Source: Lampris incognitus
Taxonomy: Eukaryota > Chordata > Actinopteri > Lampriformes > Lampridae
Assembly (NCBI RefSeq): GCF_029633865.1
Contig: NC_079211.1
Coordinates: 150,595,232 to 150,659,231 of the forward strand
Length of the DNA stretch: 64,000 bases
Direction of reading: 5' to 3'
The notes beneath the pieces were generated by a model. It was not told the origin of the DNA. It ran no database searches and saw only the letters and a list, made by a program, of their open reading frames with translations. The position numbers and the translations under genes were made by a program. Below are positions 23,230 to 34,570 of this stretch, one piece after another; the first letter of the stretch is position 1; each line of letters begins with the position of its first letter.

Positions 23230-23530
23230 CACCTTTTCCAAATACCTCTGCCTTTCATCTTCTTGAGATTTGTTTTTCTTTCATGACCTTATTTTAACTG
23301 TTTTTAATCCTAATCCCTGTTTTATCGGCTCCAATTGGCTTTATTTTAACGATGCTCTTGTGACTTTATCCTGACTGTGTTCTGTGGAGCGGATCTGGCA
23401 TTATGTGCTACATTATGATTGTATTTTGTTGTTTTATCTTGACTATGTGCGTTACTTTATCCTGCTGTGTAAGGCACATTGTAACACTGTTCAGAAAGGT
23501 GCAATATAAATAAATGTCATTATAATTATT
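23230..23530 (+). mobile_element. L2-like LINE 3' UTR
   Basis: AT-rich UTR ending gtaacactgttcagaaaggt then gcaatataaataaatgtcat, the typical 3' terminus of fish L2-like elements. There is no ORF sequence. Confidence 0.65.
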
Positions 23531-23646
23531 AGTACTTTACTAAGAATGCCAGTCATCAGGTAGGAATAAATAAATGAGAATAAACAGAGAGCAGAAATGC
23601 TGACTGAATGTTTGGCAATAGATAAAGAGTCATGTAATATTGTATT

Positions 23647-23738
23647 GCCCCCCCCCCCTTCTCTGCAATTGCACTTTGGCCAATTACACCACTCTCCGAG
23701 CCGTCCCGGTCGCTGCTCCACCCCGTCTGCTGATCCGG
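23647..23738 (-). mobile_element. SINE family B, 3'-end fragment
   Basis: ggccaattacaccactctcc and gagccgtcccggtcgctgct, then ctgctgatccgggg, match the 3' end of family B in minus orientation. A C-run marks its tail. Confidence 0.8.
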
Positions 23739-23739
23739 G

Positions 23740-24924
23740 GTAAGTAAAAGTACTTGTTGTATTCTTTGCCCTGATATGAAAGAGCCTATATACGCCTCAC
23801 GGTAGATCTACTACACCTCTTTTCCTGTAGGTAAGTGCAAATACATACCCCGATTACAACACATCAGACAATAGGACAGGTGGTGTCGCAGTCATTTACA
23901 AGCAGCCGTTTTGTTTTTTACTGTACGTGATCCAGGTCACATTACAAACCACATGTCCACTTATGAATACTGGTCTGTAAATCAGAATGAGACGTTCTTC
24001 TCCAAGTCGACTTAAACAATGAACTGCAATCATACAAAAGAAAAGACTGCAAAAAAACAGTAAAAATAACGACGATTAAATTGAAGAATCCTAGTTTAAA
24101 ACATTGTAATGAAACCGTCCGACTGCTTCTTCTTGCTTCTGCTACGCATAAATATAAATCCTGATGTGTTTTTCTTTAAGACGACTGCAGTGGAGTATAG
24201 ATATCTGCTCTGAAATGTACTGGAGTAAAAGTCGAGAAAGTGGCTGAAATTTAACGGCGTACAGATACTCGAGAAACGTACCAAAGTAACAAAGTACTTT
24301 TACTTTGTCACTTTCAGCCAAATGGAGAAAAAAAAGTTTGTGAAAGCTGCTGGTGCAAATAAATAATAAGAATAAATAAGAATAAAATGAACGAGAGTAC
24401 AAAGGAAATGACAGAAGTGAGATCTTGTGTAGGCGGTCAGTTCTGAGGTACTGACATGAAAGGCGGGTTCTAGGATACTGTAATATTGTGATACTCATCT
24501 GCTCCGTTTGTTGAGCAACACAGAAAACTGTGGTTACGGTTCAACAAGCTCCCAGATGGGAATTTATGAAGCTGTGAGTGGGAAGCACGTCGTCTATGTG
24601 AGGGAGCGAATGTGCTCAGACAGCATTCTTTGGATAAATAAAGGTTTAAAAAGCCTTTAATTTTCAGCCATGAAAAAGAAAAAAAGAGAAGACAAACTGT
24701 GCGATTATTGGGGGGGGGGGATGCATAGCGGTGGTAGCTCTCCAGCTTCCTTCATTTCTGTTCTGGAATTAAACTTTGCAGGAGCAAAGATTTCTCATTA
24801 TGTTTGCATTCACGCTCCACTTTTTCAACAGCCGTCCACAACACCTGGTTAAACATGACTCTGATAAAGGCCGACAGTGAGCACCCTTTATCCTGAAACA
24901 CATCGACGAAGTTCCAGCATATTC

Positions 24925-24928
<4 letters not shown>
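23740..24928. other. no gene; repeat fragments only
   Basis: At 24,215-24,310 there are ctggagtaaaagtcgagaaa and caaagtacttttactttgtc words of a fish repeat also seen at 22,966. The remainder is unassigned. Confidence 0.4.

Positions 24929-24929
<1 letters not shown>

Positions 24930-24980
<51 letters not shown>
24930..24980. repeat. (TA)n microsatellite
   Basis: About 25 uninterrupted TA dinucleotides next to the Penelope-type repeat. Confidence 0.95.
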
Positions 24981-24983
<3 letters not shown>

Positions 24984-25188
24984 ACACAGATACAGGGAAA
25001 AGATTTTAATACATTGCAGTACAGGCCTGTTTCATGCGTCTCGCACTCATCAGCAGCTGATGTGTTTCAACAAAGAATCATACAGTTACGTTGCCCAGCA
25101 TCACACCCCTAACTTCGGTTGGACAGCGACCAATCAGATGGGGAAACATTCAAACCATAACAACCAATGGGGTAGGTACTTATGATGC
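24979..25188 (-). mobile_element. Penelope-type terminal repeat, minus copy
   Basis: About 210 bp that is the reverse complement of 25,476-25,687. It contains a hammerhead ribozyme core at 25,016-25,057. Assignment to PLE pseudo-LTRs is inference from the ribozyme and from the known occurrence of hammerheads in Penelope-like elements. Confidence 0.65.
25016..25057 (-). ncRNA. hammerhead ribozyme (stem I weakened)
   Basis: On the minus strand: core box CTGATGA, stem II gtgcg-aga-cgcat (last pair G-U), then GAAA, then short palindromic stem III acaggcctgt, cleavage position A in GTA, then ctgc closing stem I. The 5' stem-I strand is gctg instead of gcag, giving one mismatch. All invariant core positions are present. 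It should self-cleave poorly as a monomer, since stem III has only 3 pairs and a 4-base loop. Confidence 0.8.
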
Positions 25189-25475
25189 ACAGCAACAAAT
25201 GGAGGGGTAGAAAACATTACAACCAGTGGGACTGGGGTTTGTTTTGAAAAGCATGTAGGGGCCAGGGCGCTGTGGAAATGGCCCACATTAAAAATATAAC
25301 AAGGTAACTTATGTGAATTATATATTGAGGTGGTGTTGGGGCACAGTTGGAAGGACAGGCAGTTAAAATATTAAAAAATATATTAAAAAACTAATAAATG
25401 TCATATGTGTATCATCTAATGGGGGGGGGAATAATAAAGACGTTTTACTTATAGTTACAAAGGGGATATATTTGT

Positions 25476-25755
25476 GCATCATAAGTACCTACCCCATTGG
25501 TTGTTATGGTTTGAATGTTTCCCCATTTGATTGGTCGCTGTCCAACTGGAATACGGGGTGTGACGCTGGGCAATGCAAACTGCACGATTCTTTGTTGAAC
25601 CACATCAGCAGCTGATGAGTGCGAGACGCACGAAACAGGCCTGTACTGCAGTGTATTAAAATCTTTTTTCCTGTATCTGTGTTGATATTCCGCTCCTTAT
25701 TAGCTGAGCACTCACAACACCATTGACGGTTTCGGGAAAAAAAAACGCTATATAT
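25476..25755 (+). mobile_element. Penelope-type terminal repeat, plus copy
   Basis: Inverted partner of 24,979-25,188, continuing past it into gttgatattccgctccttat, the accattgacggtttcgggaa motif and an (AT)n tract. The same downstream motif recurs near 26,030 and 61,140. It contains the best hammerhead of the window. Confidence 0.65.
25608..25649 (+). ncRNA. hammerhead ribozyme, intact core
   Basis: Stem I 5' strand gcag (25,608-25,611) pairs with ctgc (25,646-25,649). CTGATGA occupies 25,612-25,618. Stem II is gtgcg/cgcac with an aga loop (25,619-25,631). GAAA is at 25,632-25,635. Stem III is aca/tgt around ggcc. The cleavable base is A25,645 in a GTA triplet. Every invariant hammerhead position is satisfied. 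The short self-complementary stem III (acaggcctgt) would also allow a dimeric form. Role (known for such elements): self-cleavage of the retroelement RNA. Confidence 0.88.
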
Positions 25756-25773
25756 ATATATATATATATATAT
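25749..25773. repeat. (AT)n microsatellite
   Basis: Dinucleotide run at the end of the Penelope-type repeat. Confidence 0.9.
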
Positions 25774-25789
25774 GAAAATTTGTTTCTTT

Positions 25790-26075
25790 GTTAAAAGAAA
25801 CAGTCAACGGTAGGGAAAGTGCTCAACAAATAAGGAGCAAAATAATCCAGTCAGTCAAGTGAATTCTCTATGAGACAGTACAAGCCTGTTTCATGACATT
25901 AGCAATCATCAGCTGTCAATAATGAATAGTGTTAATTAATGTTAATATATCTTAATTAATATTGACAGCTGATAACTGCTTATGGCATTAATATTGATAT
26001 TCCGCTCCTCATTTGTTGAGCACTTTTATCAACACCATTGACGGTTTCTGGAAAACGCTATATATGTATATGTGT
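25790..26075. mobile_element. two further, decayed Penelope-type terminal repeats
   Basis: 25,790-25,920 (minus) ends in a decayed hammerhead: 5-bp stem I gacag/ctgtc, CTGATGA, GAAA and stem III acaggcttgt are present, but the 13 bases between CTGATGA and GAAA do not form stem II. 25,945-26,075 (plus) keeps gacagctgata and then jumps to gatattccgctcctcatttg and accattgacggtttctgg, so the ribozyme is lost. Confidence 0.6.
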
Positions 26076-26084
26076 GTGTGTGTA

Positions 26085-26090
<6 letters not shown>

Positions 26091-26132
<42 letters not shown>
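26091..26132. repeat. (CA)n microsatellite
   Basis: About 20 CA dinucleotides. A partial copy of the adjacent MITE end (gggtaacactttataat) follows at 26,136. Confidence 0.95.
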
Positions 26133-26134
<2 letters not shown>

Positions 26135-26161
26135 GGGTAACACTTTATAATATATATACAC

Positions 26162-26673
26162 GGGTAACACTTTATAATTACTACACAAAAGAAGCATTAG
26201 TTAAGTATTAGTAACTACTCAATGCATCATTTGTAAAGCAAGACATGCACCAATGGTTAGTGAGTGTGTTAATAGATGTTTTATAAATACTTATTAATAC
26301 CACAATTTATGATTAATTCATGCACAAATGTACATGTAAATAGTTTGTTAATCATGTACTTTCACTTTCTAAAGGATCTTATGATCTTTTAGGCTTTTGT
26401 GAGTCTCAAGGTGCTGCTGGCCTTTCAGTCTCATGTGTAAATGCTTTGTAGGGCACAGATAGTCCTCACTTTAGATGAGCTCATACAAAATACTTACCCA
26501 ACAACTAGTAACTACCTGAATTAATCATGAATTGCAGTATTAATAAGTATTTATAAAACATCTATTAACACACTCACAAACCACTGGTGTATGCCTTGCT
26601 TTATAAATGATGAATTCAGTAGTTATTAACACTTAACTAATGTTTCATTTGTGTAGTTATCATAAAGTGTTAC
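26162..26673. mobile_element. MITE with ~160-bp terminal inverted repeats
   Basis: Left arm 26,162-26,320 begins gggtaacactttataatta. Right arm 26,517-26,673 is its reverse complement with scattered mismatches, ending cataaagtgttac. Both contain ttaatagatgttttataaat or its complement. No ORF, so it is non-autonomous. Confidence 0.88.
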
Positions 26674-26674
26674 A

Positions 26675-29600
26675 TATACATGTACGTATAATTTCACACA
26701 TTCATCCAAAAACCCTATACATTCACAAAAATGATGCATTCAATCTCATACTGAGTAGGAATGTACTCACACATCCAAAGCCAAAAAAAAAAGGGGGGGG
26801 GCAGGTGCCTGCTGGGGGGCTGAAAACGAGTAAACAATGAAAAGAACAAATGAGCAGCTCGCACACTGCACGGCCCCAATTTCCACTTATGTGTTGCACC
26901 ACAATATTTCATTATCATACCTCCCAGTGGCGTTGGTGCAATAAATATACGTGTAACAAATAAGTGTAAACTGGAGCCCTGCAGTGTGCAAGCTGTCATT
27001 TGTCCTTTTCATGTTGGCAATAGTCACACAGCACAGACACACAATACAGAGCCTCAACACACAAATCAAATCAGTTTTGTTTTTTAATTTGAAGTGGGAG
27101 CCATGGCCACGGGAGATGGAAAATGTTTTGCAATGAAGGAGTTACTCTTGGACTCCTCTGAAACGACGGCTGAGTGATATTTCTGAACTCTATTTCATGT
27201 GGAAGTACAACGCAAACCGGCTTCCACACCATACAACAACTGCAAGTGCATCTAAACTCAAGAGGAAAAAGCTCATCAGACTGTAAAGTGCCCCGGCGCC
27301 CGGAGGTATGGCGACACCGTCCTCTTGCCACAAGCGCCATTTCTTATGCACACAGTCACGCCTGCTCTTTATTTCTCTGGAGCCACCAGTGAAGGAGTTG
27401 TGAATGTCTTTAAAGTCGAGTGGATTATTACAGCTCACCGTGTGAGGGTTTTTTTTTGCAAAAATCATTTACATTTATCCAGAACGTACTTGGCTGTTGT
27501 TGGGTGTTTGTTGATCTAACTTCCATTCACATTTAAACAATGCAACAGGACTCTGAACCGACATCAGTGCAGGATAACCATGGAAACATATCAGAGAGGT
27601 CCCTACGACTAAGATGTGACTCAGCGACCTGTCCAACACCTGACATGTGGCGAGAAAAAGACTTCTCTCAAACTTTCACCATCTGAAAAAACCTGGTTAC
27701 CCCTTATTCATTAGCCTGCTAGTGCGACCAGCTAATCCTACAATTACTACATTTAATCCTACAATTAACACATCTCACTGTTACTCACCTACTGAGTAGT
27801 GGAGGGACGGGGAGGGACTTTTTATTTTATTTTTGTATTTGCTTAAGCTGTTTTGTACCATTAATATGCAATATGTTGTATGCATCTCACATCTGTTTTG
27901 CATGAAGCGTCTGTTGTTGTTTAAGCTGTTGTTTTTCTTCTCGTTTGTCATTTGTTGTGTACTTGAAAAATGATATCATATATGTACATGCACGAATTAA
28001 CTGCTCAATAAAATATATCTTAAAATAAAATAATATTAGAGGGCGACATCGACCGAGTCATCTATGCTACTTACCCAAATCAGGGCATTGTTTTAAAGCT
28101 CGTCCACGGTGGCGTCACTAATCTGGTTTCTAGGTGTGAGACTCCCTCTCCGTGTCAGTAGCTGCCCTGGTGTGACCGACGCTGAAGATCTGTTATGATG
28201 GACACAGACAGAGCCCACAGCTTTACTGTTCATGTCCTGACATGCAACACACGCACACGAGCAAGCAAACAAAACAGCACAAAAAAACAAGAAACGTCCA
28301 CTTTTCACAGCACAACGAGGGCTTTAACATTCCCGTAACCGAGGGCAACAGGGGAATTTTAAAGGGAAAGTAAACCTGTGGAAAACTAGATAGGACGATG
28401 GCTTTTGATTTAAATTAATCAAACCGATCAATCGTTGAAAATAAGGAGCTCATAAAACGAAGACCGGCGGGCCCCTAGTTCAACAGGTGGACGGAGACAC
28501 CGGGTTTTAGGTGGTTGTCGGGTTCATTCCAACACATTATATGTCGCACAACGCCAGCATTCAGGGATCTGACAGACTTGTTGGCTTTCTGTAAAACCAG
28601 CGAGGAACTGTGTCCACATGCTTTTGTGTTCATCGACTCAACCCACTTTAATCCAGGTCAAATAAATTAAACTCAATATTTATTGTTCATGCACAAACTA
28701 CACAAGTTTTTAACCATCTGGCACTGACACACAAGAGTTGATTCTGACATATGTTACACAACACATGCACACGGTGAAGTTAACTTACAATCTTGTCAGC
28801 CTTTCGTAACACTAGTGAGGAAATGTGTCCACATGCTTCTGCACTGATCAGTTCAGTTCAATCAAACTACATTCAATTCAGCTCAATTCAACGTTTGTTT
28901 ATGCACAAACCACACAGGGCATTACCTAAGGTTAAACGTGCAAACAGAAACGACAACTTCAGTTGAAACATCAGGAGGGATTGTCTCAAGGATGCTGGCT
29001 TATGAGTCTGGTTCGGATAAAAAAAGGCAGAGTAGGGATAACGTTCACATCTTGCCCTCGCTGGATGAAGTCTGCGGGACTTGGAAGTGACCGTTTGCTC
29101 CGGCGGCACCTGGAGTGTGTCTATATGTGTTGTGGTCCTCACGGCTGGCCGAGGCTCAGGGCAACGACGACAAAAAACAAGCCTTTCTATCGATCATGCG
29201 TTAAACTGGTAGTGAACCCCGGAATCCACAGGAAGACAAAGCCCCTTCCCGCCCTTCCCTTTTAAGCTGTGCAAAGAGTCGGAGCTGATGGGGTCCGTTT
29301 CCCGCCTTGAAAGTGACCGCGTTAGCTAACCAAATGAACCGCAGCCCTCTGACAACACAGAGCACCTGGCCTTTTCACACAGCCATTCATGACTCATTAG
29401 AAAAGGCTTCGCCGAAAAAAGAAAATAAATTCCCCGAATCACTTTGGGATCGGTTGAATCTGAATTTGCCGCCCGGAGAAATGTGATGATGGTAGAGCCC
29501 CCTTGACAAAGGCTACAGAGGAATAGCAGGAATTGCACCTGCACCTGACTCTTTCAAAGCCGACATCTCGGCTGCTCAGACGAGGATTAACAGCCAATTT

Positions 29601-29735
29601 GCCGCTCTCTTCCTGGACTCGGGTCTGTCCTAACAGCTCGGCACTTCAAAGAGCCAGATAAAACAGAGGCCGGGGGACGGTCATTCTTCACCGGGAACAG
29701 CTTAGTTAAGCTCTGTTTACAATGGCAGCAACACA
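26675..29735. other. no gene recognised; possible retrotransposon tail
   Basis: No exon with conserved protein motifs was found. Bases ~27,800-28,035 (T-rich, ending ctcaataaaatatatcttaa and an A-rich run) could be a LINE or retrocopy 3' end, plus orientation. Confidence 0.4.
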
Positions 29736-29750
29736 AAACCAAAGCTGTTT

Positions 29751-29790
29751 TGATGTGTGTGTGTGTGTGTGTGTGTGCGTGTTCTCGTAC
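29751..29790. repeat. (GT)n microsatellite
   Basis: Dinucleotide run gtgtgtgtgtgtgtgtgcgtg. Confidence 0.9.
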
Positions 29791-29965
29791 TTCTAACTTT
29801 ATGAGGACCAATTCAAGTTTTTAACCATCAGAGTGAGGACATTTCTGCAAAGTGAGGACATTTTGGATGGTCCTCACTTCTTTAAAGGTCTATTGCAGGG
29901 TTAGGTTAAAGGTCAGGATTAGGTTAAGGTTAGATTAAGGGCTAAGGAAATGAAGTTTTAAGGTG
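29790..29965. repeat. dispersed repeat with GTGAGGACA words
   Basis: gtgaggacatttctgcaaag and gtgaggacattttggatggt, then ggttaggttaaaggtcagga. It has the form of a common fish repeat of uncertain class. Confidence 0.45.
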
Positions 29966-30001
29966 TGTGTGTGTGTGGGGGGGGGCAGCTGTACAGTAAG
30001 T

Positions 30002-30160
30002 TAATAATAATGATGATGATAATTTTATTTTTTAGTGCTTTTCTAAAATAATGTTACCAAGTGCTTTACAAAAAAATAAACCAGACAAGGCAAAAATACA
30101 AGTAAGGCCAAATAAGTGAGAGCAAAATGAAAAACAGTACGAATAAATAAATAAATAAAG
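30002..30160 (-). mobile_element. L2-like LINE 3' end
   Basis: The reverse complement matches the UTR at 15,650-15,778: cacttatttggccttac, ttgccttgtctggttt and agaaaagcactaaaaaataa. Confidence 0.75.
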
Positions 30161-30604
30161 GATGTCTGGTCTGCCCTGCAGCGACTGCGCTGCATCAAAC
30201 AGAAAAGATGTCGGGGCACACTGTCTGTGTTCACCAATCTGTTAAAAATTATGATTAAACGATTACATAAAGAGTCCATCATCATCATCACCATTTAGCC
30301 CACTCCTTATGCATGGTGTGATTTTGGATTTGCACCCAACTCGTGGAAGGCAGCTGTTGTGGGAACCTCACCTCTGAACCGCGGTAACACAGAAAAGAAG
30401 CCTCGAGATCCACAACGTCGAACCGGGAGGTTAGAGAACTGTCTGAACGGCCGAGCTGTCGGACACACGCCTGCAAGGTTAAGATACACAGAATTGAAAT
30501 TTATTTTTAAGCGGGATACTTGCAAACCACATTAAAATAACAAAATATTAGCCACTTGAGACCTCAAAATGTTCAGGAAGGACTTATACTACGCTTTGTA
30601 AATA

Positions 30605-30993
30605 TCCATCCATCCATTATCCCAACCGCTTATCCTGCTCTCTGGGTCGCGGGGATGCTGCAGCCTATCCCAGCTGTGATTGGGCGGCAGGCGGGGAGAC
30701 ACCCTGGACCTGTCAGGCCATCACACAGGGCCGACACACACACACACGCACAAACACAAAAACACACACACCTAGGGACAATTTAGTAAGGCCGAGTCAC
30801 CTGACCTGCATGTCTTTGGATTGTGGGGGGAAACCAAAGCACCCAGAGAAAACCCAAGCAGACACGGGGAGAACATGCAAACTCCACACAGAGGACGACC
30901 CCCCCCCAAAGTTAGACTACCCCGGGGCTTGAACCCAGGACCTTCTTGCTGTGAGGCGACCGCGCTAACCACTGCGCTACCGTGCTGCCTCAT
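30605..30993 (-). mobile_element. V-type SINE, full length, type-1 tail
   Basis: The minus strand carries head (gcagtggttagcgcggtcgc, gggttcaagccccgg), core and tail ending ataagcggttgggataatgg with atgg repeats. Flanks tttgtaaata at 30,595 and 30,994 form a 10-bp target duplication. Confidence 0.88.
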
Positions 30994-31003
30994 TTTGTAA
31001 ATA

Positions 31004-31915
31004 CTAAAACAACAATGAAAACGGTCATGACGAAAATGTAAAAAATGAGAATAAGAATATTACAAGAGGAAAAAAATATGAAATAAACCTGAAATAAACC
31101 GATCTAACAAAACTGACTGTAGTTGAAAGACTCGTTGAAACCTTTTTGCAGATATACGTGCTTAGCAGAGATGTTGTGATATATGGGGTTTAGATCCAGC
31201 TTTTCCTCTTTTAAAAGTATAATTCATCTTTTCGATGGTGTAAATTTCTTAAAGAATAAGACTGATCGAACATTTTGGTACGCTGACCTCATTTTAAAGT
31301 AAAAGTCAAGGAAGGGAATAGCCTTTTTATTCAAAGGATTCTATTTAAAGGAAATTTTATTTAAAGGATGGTGTGTCTAGTCAACTTAAAGATCCAATAC
31401 CAAAAACCGACTTTGCTGCAACAGAGATAAAACTGAACGTCAAACAGAAGTCCTGCTGATACAGCCACAAACATAGAAAGAACTGTTGAGCCAAAAAACC
31501 AATATGTAATGAACAAAGCAAGAGATGTAATTGTCAGTAGATGGAAAGTTGGGTTTTTTTTTGCAGCTGATGATAAAAAGTCGATTCAAAGTACAAACCG
31601 GATTTCTCCATAAAAAAACTGCACATTTGGAGATTAAATTGGTGCGTGTCCAAACTCTCCATCGACCCTATTGAGTTCTACACCACATTAAAACTAAGAA
31701 ACCTTTCTCGAACTACACCGTTTCACTGCAACTAAAAAAAAAAACCCAAAGCAAAACGTGAGGCGCAATGGAACCAAGTCAACTTTAGCACCCTCACAGT
31801 CGATGAGCTACAAGTACCTGATCAGTCAAGTCTCAAGGAAAAGGCCTTTGAGTCTCTTTATTTAAACACCATGTCACATCCCGCAAGGGGTAAAAAAAGA
31901 GAGGCCTGCAACCAT
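31004..31915. other. no gene recognised
   Basis: AT-rich, nothing assignable. Confidence 0.45.
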
Positions 31916-31919
31916 TTTT

Positions 31920-33092
31920 TCAAAGTGAAGGGTTCGGTTCTGGGTCCTCTCCTGTTCTCCCTGTACACGCCATCCCTGGGTTCTGTTATTCGCTCGCATG
32001 ACTTCTCTTACCATTGTTATGCTGATGACACCCAGCTGATCTTGTCTTTCCTTCCTCTGATACACAAGTAGAGACACACATTGCTGCGTGCTTGACTGGC
32101 ATCTCGGAGAGGATGGTGACACGTCACCTGAAGCTCAGTCTGGACAAGACAGAGCTGATGTTCCTCCTGGGGAAAGGTTGCCCGCACCGAGACCCGGCCA
32201 TCACCATGACAACACCGTGGTGACGCCAACTCAGACTGTGAGGAATCTGGGTGTGATCCTGGACGACCAACTGTCGTTTGCTGAAAACGTTGCATCGGTT
32301 GCTCGGTCCTGCAGATTTCTCCTCTATAACATCAGGAGGATTCACCCATTCCTCACCGACGAGATGGCACAGGTGCTCATCCAGGCTCTGGTCATCTCCC
32401 GGCTGGACTACGGCAACTCCCTCCTTGCTGGCGCCCCGGCGTCGGCCATCAGACCTCTGGAGCTTGTTCAGAAAGCTGCAGCTCGTCTGGTGTTCAACCG
32501 CCCTAAGTTCTCCCACACACCTCCCCTTCTCATGTCCCTACACTGGCTCCCAGGAGCTGCTCGCATCCAGTTTAAGACTCTGGTGCTAGCCTACAGGGCA
32601 GTGAAAGGAACAGCTCCTTCCTATCTCCAGGCCATGGTCAAGCCCTACACCCCGCCCAACCACTTTGCTCTGCTGCCTCGGGACGCCTGGTTGACCCGTC
32701 GCTCAGAGGCCCCTGCTGCTGATCGACCCGGTCCCGGCTCTGTTCTGTCCTGGCCCCACAGTGGTGGACTGAACTCCCCACTGATGTCAGGACAGCGGAG
32801 TCGCTGCCCATCTTTCGGTGCAGGGTGAAAACTCACCTCTTCAAGAACTACTACCCTGTTACTTGTTCTTTGCACTTAATGTATTCACTCATTTAAAAAA
32901 AAAAAAAAAACCTTTCCTTTTCCTTGTACTTTAGCACTGGTTTTGCTCTTAGATGCTTGTTTAGACGCACTTATGACCTCTGATGACTAGTAGTTTTCCT
33001 GATCTCCTACATTAAATGATGCACTTATTGTAAGTCGCTTTGGATAAAAGCGTCGGCTAAATGACTGTAATGTAATGTAATGAAGGGTGAAG
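31920..33092 (+). pseudogene. L2-like LINE, RT palm to 3' terminus
   Basis: The 5' end begins in the RT at [12 protein letters not shown] (box B), and the catalytic YADDTQ box lies at 32,018. A frame change follows, then 32,088-32,828 encodes VRNLGVILDDQLSFAENV, RRIHPFLTDEMAQ, LVISRLDYGNSLLAG, LELVQKAAARLVFN and SLHWLPGAARIQFKTLVLAY. The 3' UTR ends gtaagtcgctttggataaaa, 'gcgtcggctaaatga' and (ctgtaatgtaatg) repeats, diagnostic of fish L2-like elements. The copy is 5'-truncated with at least two frameshifts. Confidence 0.88.
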
Positions 33093-33282
33093 GGTGAAAC
33101 CTTCCTTGATCTCAAATTGCTAGCAGGGCAACACTGGATGCTTCACTGTTGGGAGACAGAAACAGAAAGACCGGTGTGATGTGTTGAACACGACCTTGTG
33201 GCGGCAAGAGTCCACTTGTTGCCATGATTAATGACTGTTGGTTTATACTTGTTTTCCTTGCTGATGCACCTTGGAGGTTAAA

Positions 33283-33758
33283 TTAAAGATCCAGTCCACT
33301 GAAAATTGTGTTTTCCAATCTCGTATTTTTTAACTGAGGGTTTGCTGATGTAAAGTTACCCAAACCATTAGAAGTGCTGTTGTGAAAATATGACTAAAGC
33401 CCCTTGAGAAAGTCTCCTGTCAACATAATTAAATGGTTTCAGAAAACCAATCAGCTTCTGCTAATAAATGACATCATCTAACACTCTGATTTGATTGTAA
33501 AGTCAATGACTGTCATCATCAGCCTGTCAGTTGGTCTATTTTTGAATAGTTGCCTGCAACATCATGCTAGTTAGCAAGCTAGCTAGCTATAAATAGTTTT
33601 GTGAGAAACCTCCTGAGAATTGTCTGTGTTCAGAGAGGGGACGCTAACAGTGATAACAAATCAAATGCTACTTCTGAGGATCAAGAAACGACTCATTAAT
33701 ATTAATACTGCACAATAACACTCATGACTGAATTAAAATCACTGGACTGGATCTTTAA
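33283..33758. mobile_element. MITE with perfect 16-bp TIR and TTAA ends
   Basis: It begins ttaaagatccagtcca and ends with the exact reverse complement. TTAA lies at both boundaries, the target used by piggyBac-type transposases. No ORF. Class assignment is from the TTAA only. Confidence 0.8.
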
Positions 33759-34039
33759 TCAACTTTAAACAGATTGCTCACCACTCTGAACAGACCAATT
33801 TAAAAAACAAAACAAAACAAAGAATTTCATTTTAAAATACAAAGGGGCAGTGTTCAAAAAATTATGAATTTACTTGGGACAAAATCGAGATAAAACAAAA
33901 AAAGGCAAAAGCAAAAAATCATTATTAAGCCACATAGCTTGTCCACACGTAACTGCTTCTACATTTTAGAGATAAACAACTTTTGCCCAAGCACTCCATT
34001 ACTAGATGAAGAGCTGGGTAAATAAAACCTTTTGACATC

Positions 34040-34570
34040 TGGTCATCAAGATGCCGCCAAGGATGGCAGACTCAGTACAGCGCTCCCTAAGGTTTTTCGC
34101 TTTTGTTTATTCTCTGTGTCTGGTTATTCAAACCCGATTACTTTCAGCAGAGAAGAACTGCTTAACACTAGGCAGTAAACTCCAGCTAGTTTTTCACCAG
34201 TTTTCACAAACCCGGGAAGTTTTTTGGAGATCTTAGTTGGAGGAACAGCGGATCTCTGTGAGACATGGAGGCAACGGTACGCTGGGGAGGCTCTGACGGC
34301 AGGTACTTCAATCTGCACTCCCACTGATTCACCTGGCGAATCTCCACTCCATGCCTGACAAAATGGACGAGCTGCACCTCCTCAACAGAACGAACAAGGA
34401 GTTCACATGTTCTGCTGCCCTTTATTCCACTGAAAGCTGGCTCAGTGAATCCACCCCAGACAGCGGATTACATCTGCGGGGCTTCCGCCTACACTGAGCG
34501 GATTGCGTTATGGCGCTATCGGGAAAAGCGTAGGGTGGAGGAATTTAATTCTGCATAAAGGAAAGTTAGT
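34040..34570 (+). pseudogene. LINE endonuclease N-terminal fragment (CR1/L2/Rex1 type)
   Basis: Frames read HLANLHSMPDKMDELHLLNR, then TNKEFTCSAALYSTESWLSE, then PDSGLHLRGFRLH. The ANLxSLxNKxDEL and ALxxTETWL blocks belong to the start of the apurinic-type endonuclease of these LINEs. Stops interrupt it, and no RT follows, so this is a 5' piece separated from the rest of an element. Confidence 0.72.
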
